A DNA stretch of 64,000 bases from Apostichopus japonicus (taxonomy: Eukaryota; Echinodermata; Holothuroidea; Aspidochirotida; Stichopodidae), in the NCBI RefSeq assembly GCF_037975245.1, contig NC_092564.1, positions 28,814,984 to 28,878,983 on the forward strand. The letters are read 5' to 3'. This document shows, piece after piece, positions 48,701 to 60,600 of the stretch (position 1 is its first letter; the number at the start of each line of letters is the position of its first letter). Made by a program: the position numbers and the translations under genes. The notes below the pieces were generated by a model, which was not told the origin of the DNA, did no database searches, and saw only the letters and a list, made by a program, of their open reading frames with translations.

Positions 48701-51480
48701 CATCCCAACATGTGACATACTTCTCTGTACTTGCATTGCAGTTCTCAATATGTAACGTATCTAGCGTAAAACTGCGATGTGGTATATTCGACAATTATGG
48801 TAACACACAGTGAGGATCTGCTGGCAATAGGCAATATTCTCTGCAATAAAGTTTGAGAAGTAAACAAACCGCGGGCTGCAATATGATTTATTCATATTTG
48901 CATTAAAACCAGACATCACTAAATTGTTGCAAAGCAGTGTTGGACAGGTGGCGTTACATTATAATAACAATGTTCTTTCTGCACCGGACTGGCGTAATTA
49001 TTCAGCTAGGAACTGCGAGTCATGCACTTCATGCTGCAAGCTACGGTACGTTGCTCTAACTAGCTTTCCACAATTCCCACATGTGGCAACGAACTCCGCA
49101 CTTGTGTGTCGTGTCTATGTTCATAGTAGCGTTTGTATGTTTAAATGCATGCATAAATTAATAGATAGATCTTAACGACACGAGAACACTACCCCCCGAC
49201 CACCCAAATGCCTAGTACTCGCTCTAATTTAAGAAACCCTGTCGTAAGTTACCATTAATAATTACAATGCAATTAAGTTGAAAGAATTTTCCTTAAATTT
49301 CTCCAACCTCTATGGGCAAGTCGGCACAACCCCAACTGGTTCTGATCTCTCCCCATTACAGTATATAAACAACTTTTCACGCAATGAAGATTGAGCAAAT
49401 AATCAAGCTTCAATTGCTACTTTTGATGACAAATGAAGTAGTTAACAGTTGAACGTTGTAGGTTTTAAAAAAAGTTATAACTGAAGCATGTGGTCAAAGG
49501 GATCTCAAAATCTTATGCATGTTTGCAATGAAGAAATTACTGTGGTATGAATGCACATTTCACTAGCAACTCTCAATGCACGGAAAGGACACACATACTG
49601 TGAGATGAAAAATACTTTTGAGTATCAGAGATGTTATCTTCCCATTAAAATTCATAACTTGTCTCAACTCCTAACATTTTGTGATCGAAACAATGTTTCA
49701 AATTTATCTGAGAGTCCTAGTAACAATTCAACAGTAACTTTGAATCATTATTGCCCTTCTAGTCAAAACTTTTCACAACAAGGCCTAAAGGTATGGTATT
49801 TGAGTGCACACATAAATGCCTATAGCACAAACTTTGATCTCTCTACACAACGGAAAGTAACTTTGCAAGAAGCTGTTGTTAAACAATATACTTTGTACAC
49901 CACAGGTGCAAGAATTTTTCCAGACAATGGGTAAGGGACTATTAGCCAATCAATGACAGGAAATTTGTAAAAGCATCATTGACTATTTACTGCTTGAAAA
50001 TCTGTCATGGAAATATTGTTAACTTCATACTGTGCACGGCTGATTGTTATGATTTCAAAGTCTAAGAAATAAAATCACGGTAGGATTGGAAACATTTTTA
50101 GTTCTTTTGAGAAGGTGTGGGGTTTTTTTTGGAAAAGAAAGATGTTCATTCCAAAATGTGTTTTGTTTTGTATTGCACATGACTAGTTGTGACTGTGTGT
50201 GTAACTGGGGTTTGTTAACAGTCGAAAAATGTGCAATTCTATTGCCAGGGAAAAATTGCTACAAAAAGTTGGTCAATTGCTAGACAAAACCAATTACATG
50301 TAGCATCACTTCTACCCCCCAAAATACACTAAATCAAATGCTGGTCAGAGGGGGATTCATTTATGGACATTTTAAATGATTTGACTTGCAAAGTTTGAAC
50401 ATAGGCCTTGGTCTCTAATGCAATTTTTATGTCTGAGGAGAAACCTCCTGATGACCTTAACTGTAACAGACCCAACATGTTTTGTTCTCTATCAGAGTAT
50501 GAGTTGTTATAACTGTTTGTAAAGCCTTGTGCATAAGTAACCTTGCTTTCTTTCAGATAACATAATGTACTGTAACACCACCAATGTCTGAGGTGTCTAA
50601 TCAGAAGCTTTTGGGTCGAAAGGAGGGAACAGTGAGGGGGAAAGAGGGAAGCTTATTATACAGAAAACACTAAAGACAAAACATTAAAGAGAAAATTGTA
50701 AAGTTTCATGATAATATAATTAAGTATCTCTAGTTTGGAATGCATTACTACATGCTTAAAATTTGGAGATCCTTTTAAGGTATCTCCAGATAGGAAACTT
50801 TAGTGGCTCTCATAGTTTGTTATGTTTAGTTTCCTCTGGCTGCAGTTTTAATGTGAAGTACATATTAAAGAGTGCAAAACAAAACATTTCCAATTTTCAT
50901 CTTTGGCCAAGATGGTAAAATTTGTGCAAAATGTTAACTTCAGATTTTATCATAATGCACATTTTTATAGTACATCTTGTCATAACAGTAATTTTCATAG
51001 TTTTGATGAGAAGCACTATCAAAGTGTACTAGACAAAATGTTTGCAGCTTTCATGTTTTGTCAAGATGGTAGCAGCCTGCAGGTGTGCAAAGTGGTGCTA
51101 AGGCCCAGATTTGTACCGTATTGCAACGTGTTAGTCATCAATTTGATGTACTTCTACCCTAGAAGTACATCTTAGATTGACAAATCTTACACTGAGTAAC
51201 ACTTAGTAGGTTTTGGTTATCTTGTTGACCAAAAAGCAAAATGTTGTTTAACATGAAAAGCATAAATTAATGACTGCCAAGTTCCTTTTTACTGTAGCAC
51301 ATAAGGTAACAGGTTCACTTCATTAATTTCTTATACATATACATTTCCAGTTTACCTAGCATACTAAACTTGTGAACAGTTAAATCTTTTGTTTAGTTGC
51401 TTTGTTAGTATGATATTGACAGTGAAATTGATCATATAGTCTTGTTTTAATTAAATCTAATATTATGATATCGTTTGAAT
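45760..51480. other. Divergent upstream region between the selenoprotein gene and MGAT1
   Basis: More CpG than average at 45.8-48.2 kb. It includes a C-rich repeat-like patch (46560-46660), a possible non-coding exon ending at a GTAAGT donor (48178), a (CA)n run (48394-48412), and a 127-codon open frame (49551-49934) ending near a donor-like GTAAGG, with no recognisable protein. No supported gene. Confidence 0.4.
48393..48412 (+). repeat. (CA)n microsatellite
   Basis: About ten uninterrupted CA units in an AT-rich context. Confidence 0.9.
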
Positions 51481-51612
51481 TTATTTCTGTAGTTTTGATT
51501 CCGCATACCTACACACCTGTGAACTTGACAGTCCTGGCAACCTTCCATCGTGGTAGACATTTTGTGCCTTCCAACGTTACATAATTGCTGTCATATATTC
51601 TGGAAGGAGGTC
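51481..51612 (+). other. MGAT1: Possible MGAT1 5' UTR segment preceding the start codon
   Basis: TTATTTCTGTAG at 51481-51492 is a reasonable acceptor 120 nt before the ATG, so a separate upstream non-coding exon is possible. One candidate donor is GTAAGT at 48178 at the end of a CpG-containing stretch (47950-48177), but nothing links the two directly. Confidence 0.3.
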
Positions 51613-54600
51613 ATGATGAGGTTACGATCAACTACAATTATTATCTTCATGATACTGCTTTTCATCTTATGGAATATCACCATCTACCTCTGGCTTGGAC
51701 ATAATCAACAGGAAGATTTTGAGGTACATAAAGTATGCACTTAGAATTCATTATACAAGCTGCTTGTAACAATGGGATTCATAGAGTTGACATACACTAA
51801 GAGCGTGCTACAATAAGCACTTAAAATTCATTACACAACCTGCTTGTAACATGCATAGAGTTGACATACACTAAGAGTGTGCTACAATAAGCACTTAGAA
51901 TTCATTACACAACCTGCTTGTAACATGCATAGAGTTGACATGTACACTAAGAGTGTGCTGTAATAAGCACTTAGAACTCATTACACAACCTGCTTGTAAC
52001 ATGCATAGAGTTGACATACACTAAGAGTGTGCTACAATAAGCACTTAGAATTCATTACACAACCTGCTTGTAACATGCATAGAGTTGACATGTACGCTAA
52101 GAGTGTGCTGTAATATACTTAGAATTCATTACACAACCTGCTTGTAACATGCATAGAGTTGACATACACTAAGAGTGTGCTGTAATAAGCACTTAGAATT
52201 CATTACACAACCTGCTTGTAACATGCATAGAGTTGACATACACTAAGAGTGTGCTGTATTATGCACTTAGAATTTATTACACCTGCTTGTAACATGCATA
52301 GAGTTCACATACACTAAGAGTGTGCTGTAATAAGCACTTAGAATTCATTACACAACCTGCTTGTAACATGCATCGAGTTGACATACACTAAGAGTGTGCT
52401 GTAATAAGTGCTTAGAATTCATTACACAACCTGACTGTTTCATGCATAGAGTTGACATACACTAAAAGTGTGCTGTATTATGATCTTAGAATTCATTACA
52501 CCTGCTTGTAACATGCATAGAGTTGACATACACTAAGAGTGTGCTGTATTATGCACTTAGAATTCATTACACCTGCTTGTAACATGCATAGAGTTGACAT
52601 ACACTTAGAGTGTGCTGTATTATGCACTTAGAATTCATTACACAACCTGCTTGTAACATGCATAGAGTTGACATACACTAAGAGTGTGCTGTAATAAGTG
52701 CTTAGAATTCATTACACAACCTGACTGTTACATGCATAGAGTTGACATACACTAAGAGTGTGCTGTAATAAGTGCTTAGAATTCATTACACAACCTGCTT
52801 GTAACATGCATCGAGTTGACATACACTTAGAGTGTGCTGTATTATGCACTTAGAATTCATTACACAACCTGCTTGTAACATGCATAGAGTTGACATACAC
52901 TTAGAGCACTTGTGCTGTATTATGCACTTAGAATTCATTACACAATCTGCTTGTAACATGCATAGAGTTGACATACACTTAGAGCACTTGTGCTGTATTA
53001 TGCACTTAGAATTCATTACACAATCTGCTTGTAACATGCGTAGAGTTGACATACACTAAGAGTGTGCTGTAATAAGTGCTTAGAATTCATTACACAACCT
53101 GACTGTTTCATGCATAGAGTTGACATACACTAAAAGTGTGCTGTATTATGCACTAAGAATTTATTACACCTGCTTGTAACATGCATAGAGTTCACATACA
53201 CTAAGAGTGTGCTGTAATAAGCACTTAGAATTCATTACACAACCTGCTTGTAACATGCATCGAGTTGACATACACTAAGAGTGTGCTGTAATAAGTGCTT
53301 AGAATTCATTACACAACCTGACTGTTTCATGCATAGAGTTGACATACACTAAAAGTGTGCTGTATTATGATCTTAGAATTCATTACACCTGCTTGTAACA
53401 TGCATAGAGTTGACATACACTAAGAGTGTGCTGTATTATGCACTTAGAATTCATTACACCTGCTTGTAACATGCATAGAGTTGACATACACTTAGAGTGT
53501 GCTGTATTATGCACTTAGAATTCATTACACAACCTGCTTGTAACATGCATAGAGTTGACATACACTTAGAGCACTTGTGCTGTATTATGCACTTAGAATT
53601 CATTACACAATCTGCTTGTAACATGCGTAGAGTTGACATACACTAAGAGTGTGCTGTATTATGCACTTAGAATTCATTACACAACCTTCTTGTAACATTC
53701 ATAGAGTTGACATACTGTACACTTAGAGTGTGCTGTATTATGCACTAAGAATTCATTACACAACCTGCTTGTAACATGCATAGAGTTGACATACACTAAG
53801 AGTGTGCTGTATTATGCACTTAGAATTCATTACACCTGCTTGTAACATGCATAGAGTTGACATACACTAAGAGTGTGCTGTAATAAGTGCTTAGAATTCA
53901 TTACACAACCTGACTGTTACATGCATAGAGTTGACATACACTAAGAGTGTGCTGTATTATGCACTAAGAATTCATTACACAACCTGACTGTTACATGCAT
54001 AGAGTTGACATACACTAAGAGTGTGCTGCAATTATTGCTTAGAATTCATTACACAACTTGCTTGTAACAACTGGATGCATAGAGTTGACATATACTATTG
54101 TAACAATTTTTCTATTTAGCAGATCTGCCAGTGAAGTACTTGTAAACAGTGTTCAAGTATTAGTATTATCTCTAATCTGTACAAGTATTAGTATAACCCT
54201 AATCTGTACAAGTATTAGTATTAACCCTAATCTGTACAAGTATTAGTATTAACCCTAATCTGTACAAGTATTAGTATTAACCCTAATCTGTTGGTCTTCA
54301 TGCACAGATCTCTCCAGACTTGTCAGAAAGACTAGGTCGTTTACAAGCAAGACTGAAGGATCAGATGGAAACTAATCAACAACTTTTAGTTGAGATAGAT
54401 AAACAGAAGCAGTTGATTCTCAGAAATAGTAAGTTCTAGTTTTGCAGTGTTTTTTTTTGGCAGAAGCAATGAACCTATTTAAATCATCTTTGTGTGTCTT
54501 TGCCCTCCTCCTATCCCCCAGGAAACTTGACAATTTAAAATGACCTACCTCAGAAAATCTTATACTCTTACTCTTATACTCTTTGACTTACAGATTTTTG

Positions 54601-57600
54601 CAAAATATAGTATTATGATTCCTTGAAAAAGGCAAATGGAATCTTTGTAATTATGCCTTGTGTATGTGTCTGTAGGCTTTTGTGATCCCCCTTGAACATA
54701 CAAAACTTTAAAATGTGCAGCTTGGTTGAACTTTGGTATTAGATCCAAAATGGTAAGTACCAAAACCATAGTTAAAGGTGATGGAGGTCAAAGGTCATTT
54801 AAGGAAAATGTCATCCAAAATCTTCACATGTAATGCTTGGATGAATGCTACTTTGTATATAGGTATTCATGTAAGTGTTTTTAAGAATGCTTTTAGGCAT
54901 TTTATTTTGATCAAAGGTCATCTGAACTGAGCAGAATAACTTGACTATATTTGTAAGATTTTCATACCTTGTACTTTGACCCACCTGAGAAAATACAGGA
55001 AACCTACTGCCCTTTGTGGATGTCATGAAAGATCAGTTAGGTCAAAGTTCAGAGTCTGAAACTTACATACACAATAGCTCAAAAAGGAAAGCTGGAAGGA
55101 ACTTCATCTCTTTTATAAGGATCCACATTTGTAAATAAAATAAGGAAGTAAACGACTCTTGTCTTTCAATAAATTGGTGTTATTTGGTATCGCTTTCGTA
55201 ACTTGTAACTTACAAATGCTCTGTGCATGAAAGGGTTTGTTAACAACATGCCTTACATAACTGCTACCTACAATACCTGACAGTACATGGAACTACTGTA
55301 AAATCAGAGCCATAAGCTTTGAGATTCTAAGATTTGAGATGCCACACATAAGAGAATAAACATCATTGCATATTAATCACAATATGACTCAATATGACTC
55401 AAGAGCTATCAAACTTGCTTTGTATTCTACCTTAATTCATTGTAGATAAGCTAACAGACGAGAGGGATCGCAGGAAGTTGCATGACAACCAAGAAGGGGA
55501 GGTCAAAGGTCTTGGAGACAAGTTACCACCTGAGAAGAGTCCTGTTCTACCAGTGGAAGACCTACCTCAAAATAGAAATCCTAAAGCTGTTATACCTGTT
55601 CTAGTTATTGCTTGTAATAGGCCCAGTGCAATCAAGAGAAGCTTGGAGACGCTTCTAAAGTAAGTATAAACATCTTTAATGTACAGAAAGCTGAGGTCTG
55701 ATGCATCATGGGTAATGCATATATACATGATACATTTAAATAGAGAATGTTATAAGTGTTGTTATATACTGACTAACTCTATCTACCAAAAGATCATAGA
55801 CAAGAAATTGTATAAAATGGTGGCAAAGACCTGTCAACCCCAATAAACATAAAAACTCAAGGTACCTGAAACCTGAAGATTTTACAAAATGATTAAAAGT
55901 AAACAAAACTCATTACTTAACATAGACACAAGATTCAGGATTATAAATTATTTGTAAAATATCCACAAATCCTTGTAATATGCTTTCCTTTGTTTTACTG
56001 GTTTATGATGTGAGATTTGGATATCAAATCATGAGACATACATATAACTGTGAGTCTCACGTTCAAACCCATGAAAGTTGGTAGGTGTGTGGTGGGTTAG
56101 GAGGATGTTGTCTGATAATTTTTTTTGAATCAACAAATTGCAGACCCAGAGACTTATATATACAGGGTAAAACAGCTGCGTATCCATGTCTAACTCACAG
56201 CTGCAAACAACTGAGATAATATATCCTTCCTGGATTCAGTTCTGTGCTTTTGTGTTTGTTTGGTTTAAATTCAGTTGACATTTTCAGACAACAATGTTAA
56301 GGTGGAAGGATAGACAGCTGAGATTGCTAGAATCATTTCTATGAATGCAGCTAAATGCTACTCCTCCAGAGATACCGCTGAATGTAGTTTATGTTTGGTC
56401 TAGGTGTTCTTATAATATTGATATTCTGTGAAGTGTGTACAAGATGGTTCTGTCTTTGGAGGTTTGGGATATATGGAACAGAGGCCCCATGAGATGTTAA
56501 TCAGAGATTTGCTATAGCCCTGGTCACCTGACTGCAAAATAATTTGGTATTTAAATGAAACATTTGGGTTATTCTTCTTGCTCAAAACAGAGAGTTGACA
56601 AATGGTGGCTTGTGTTCACAGAGCTCTGGATATTAGTTTGCTGTGAACTAACAGTCAAGTTTGAATCCTTTGTACCCCACTGCAGAAGTCATCATGTAAA
56701 GGCACATTCCTGACTATAATAGGTTTAATAATGCAAACGCAGAAGACACAGTAAAGTTTGTGCGCTTTCTTATTTATGCGCCTGTTGTGGATGCTGGACT
56801 TGACTTTCTGTACACATTTAATGCTCTAGTTTAGTCAGAAATCTGCAGAAACTCTACCAGTTAGTGACACACACTCTCACTTGTTACATATGTACTTCTT
56901 AACATGGACTGTTCTACTTCCACAGAAATCGACCTTCTAAGGATCAGTTTCCAATAGTTGTTAGTCAGGATTGTGGACATGCTGAAACAGCCACAGTTAT
57001 TGAACAGTTTGGAGATCAAATATCATTTATAAAGGTACAGTAGTGTGATTCAATTCATTGTACTTTGCTTTTGGTTACAATACTGAAGGCTCAGTAACCT
57101 GTGCGATCGTGATGGCGAGTGTGTGCATTCGTGTAAGTGATGGCCAGCATGATATCTCAAGAAGCAAAAGTTGCTACAATGTCATCCTTGGTAGGTAGAT
57201 GCCTTATGATGTGCAAATGTGCCCCCATGTTTGTGGTTCCCATCTCATACATATTGTTGAGTGGGTGGAACTTAATGTAAAATTCTTAAACTGTCAATAT
57301 CTCTTCAACCATACGTTCATACTTGGTATGGTGATGTCAGTTGATGATAGGTACGTGGTCATTTCATCAAGATATCTTCAAGACCAACAAGTTGAATCAA
57401 TGTTATACAGGGTAGGTAGATGCCCCATGATGTATAGATGTGCCATATCGTGTGGTTCCTATCTCATGAATATTAATGATTGGGCCAGGCTTAACATAAA
57501 ATTCACAAATTGTCCATATCTCTATAAGAAAACGTCCGATTTAGTTCATACTAATATGGTTATGTAACTGCACTGTAAGTTTATGTTCTGTGCAACTACA

Positions 57601-60600
57601 ACTTTGACCTCATAAATATTCATTGTTGGTTGGGCTTAATGGGAAACAGTCAAACCCAGCTTATAAACACAGTTTGTAACCTTGATTACCAAAACAAAGT
57701 TGGACGAACTTCTTACATGGTATGTGAATTCTATTTAGTGAGTACAAGAACCATATTGTTTTGGAAGCGATAATAGGTCGTTTGAGTCACCAAAAGTCAG
57801 AGTCTGAAAACAATGTTATTCAGTTACTTGAAGGTGAAGGCCTTTTAAGGTCACCACAGGTCAATGTCTCACACCTTGTAAACACAGTTTACTCCAAAGT
57901 AAATCTGATTTAAGTTTATGTTTCACCTTAGTGAGTACTATATAGAACTCCAGTGTTATTTATGGAGATTACATGTCATTTGCAGTAAAAACTTGAAAAT
58001 GTTGTGTTCAATGTTACATTAAATGGTGTCTTGAAAATGTGGTAAACATTCACTATGACTGTGGTTAGGGTTACTGCAGGTAAAAGGCCATGTGTGAAGT
58101 CAACACAGTTCAAAATTTGACAACAGTATGTGAAGCAAGATAATTTCAAACAGAAATTTACTCAATGTAGGTCTGCTTATTTGAGTCAAGAAGCCTATCA
58201 TGTGAGGTGCTGGTCAAAGGTCAAACCAAATATACAATTGCCTACCCCATGTAAATCAGGGGTCTGAAAGATACATGAGGTATACTTCAAACTGTTTATG
58301 TAGGTCCACATTAATTAGACCAAAGACAATCATCTTGAAGTTAACAACATTTATGAAACACCTTGTGTGAAATAATAACATTTAATGTTCAAGTATACAA
58401 TTTGGTCCGGAAATACTTAGTTGGGAGCTTTCAAAGTGCCAAAGAGATATTAATATATTTTAGGTGAATTATCTTAATATCTTAATATGCTTAGCCAGTT
58501 AGCACTCTGTCTCTTCCTTCGTCTCATTCTTATTTTTTCCTTTTGGTCTGCAGCAACCAAATTTAGGCAAAATTCAAGACATTCCAAGTAACTTGAAGAA
58601 ATTTGAAGGATACTACAAAATTTCTAGACATTATAAATGGGCATTGGGTCAGGTGTTTAATGTCTTAAACTATGACTCGGTGCTGGTTGTAGAAGGTAAG
58701 CACTGAGTTTATATGAAAGAGAGATGAATACTGGTGAAACTAACGCTGTTCTGTTTCATGGTGGTCTTTATTAATTCTATAATTCTGTCCGACATTAAAT
58801 GTCAGTTATCCCCTCTAAATGTTACAGTAATGGAATTAATTGATTTGGTATTGGGATGGGTAAAACTGTATAGTATCTAATTCTTTACATGTATGCATGT
58901 GATAAACACATCTTCAAGTATTCTGTTTAGGAGGGACACAGGGCACTGTTCTCACAGTGTGGAATTCTTTTCTCTATATGATTCTCCACATTGTATGTAA
59001 GGTTGACCTTACTTGAAACTATGTGTCAAATGGAAATACTGAATATTGTGTCATATATGTGTGAGGAAGTCGGCATACCATCTTTATAGTGTCTGATAGT
59101 ATCAAATTGATATGCAAATAAACATGTGAGGTACATCACTTAAAGCGACTGGACTACATAGTCTAGTACACAGAGCATTAGGTCAGTATCTCAGATACAA
59201 CACTCAACTCAATGGTAAATCATTCTTTGGCCTCAGTTGTTTGTAATGTATTACACATTTGTCAAGGACAATTATTGGAGTTAAATGTCATCCAAGGGCG
59301 CTCTCTTGTTTATATGTAGTTAAAAGAATATGTTTTTGACTGAGTTATCAGGATATGTAAAACCAATGGATTAACATTGACATCTAGGCCTGCACTGCAT
59401 CTTCAAATTAAGTTTGAAGGAGCATTCGATAGATTTAGTATAGTTTAAAAGTGGATATCTTGAAAAACGGAATAGTTATAGAAACTTTACTTGCACCTAA
59501 CATTATTCCTAAAGTCATGCTAATAGTGTTAAAATAAGATGTCTCAAAACACAGTTCATCCTTATAGGTGTCTTGCACCAGTACATGGAAGTTTTATCAA
59601 CTTGTAACAGCCTTGTCATTTTTAAATTCTGGTTAAGATTAAAACCCCATGACATATTTTGGTGCGGGTTGGTAATTGTTATCTTTAATGATCTATATAA
59701 GTTTTGTTCTAGACTTGTTAATTATTTCTTTCTCCAAAACGTTACAATTGTTTGCACCTCATTGTTTTCATGTCGTAGATGACCTTGACGTAGCTGTGGA
59801 CTTTTTCCAGTATTTTGCAGCAACTCACCATCTCCTACTTGAGGATGATTCGTTATGGTGTGTGTCTGCATGGAATGATAACGGCAAGAGTGATAAAGTA
59901 AAAGACCCAGGTTTGTATCTAGCTAGTTTATTCATCAAAGCAGGCAATTTGAAGCATTTAAAGGCAAAAGTTATGTGCAATACTAGGCGATTGATTGTCT
60001 TTCTTACCTTTTCTTTTGAAAAGAAATGCTTTACAGAAGTGACTTTTTCCCTGGTTTGGGCTGGATGATGACAAAGAAAGTTTGGCAAGAACTGGAATCA
60101 AAATGGCCGACAGGGTGAATATCATATTCCCTTTTAGTTTTACCCTCAAAAACCTCTATGGTAATGTTTTTCACAAAAGTGCTGAAAAAGTTGTTGCTTG
60201 CTTTTAATCACCTTCTCTTCGTCTCCATGGTTTGTGCAGTCACCCTGGCATGTGTGTGTTTGTATGTGTGCATGTGAGAGAGTGTGTGTCTCCATGGTTT
60301 ATGCAGTCACCCTGGCATGTGTGTGTTTGTATGTGTGCATGTGAGAAAGTGTGTGTCTCCATGGTTTATGCAGTCACCCTGGCATGTGTGTGTTTGTATG
60401 TGTGCATGTGAGAAAGTGTGTGTCTCCATGGTTTATGCAGTCACCCTGGCATGTGTGTGTTTGAACCAATGTCATGCTTGGTATGTTGATATTCCATATT
60501 GACAAAAAAAAAATGCTAATAGGTATGAGTTCATTTGTGGTTGCTAGAGGTCAAAACATGAACATTTTGTAAATATAATATCTCAAGAAACTTTTAATGA

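Noticed and set aside
49551-49934. 127-codon plus-strand open frame near a donor-like GTAAGG
   Set aside because: No familiar motif, no good acceptor or promoter tie, and a composition like the AT-rich background. It remains unexplained but unsupported.
52786-53639. Cys/Met-rich short repeat proteins on both strands
   Set aside because: Artefacts of the 74-bp array in MGAT1 intron 1.
57199-57567. 122-codon plus-strand open frame
   Set aside because: Lies entirely in the dispersed repeat family; its two halves are diverged copies of one another.
60042-60114. Shorter MGAT1 exon 7 starting after the CAG at 60039-60041
   Set aside because: Breaks the phase with exon 6 and loses the conserved MLYR; the acceptor at 60022-60023 restores both.
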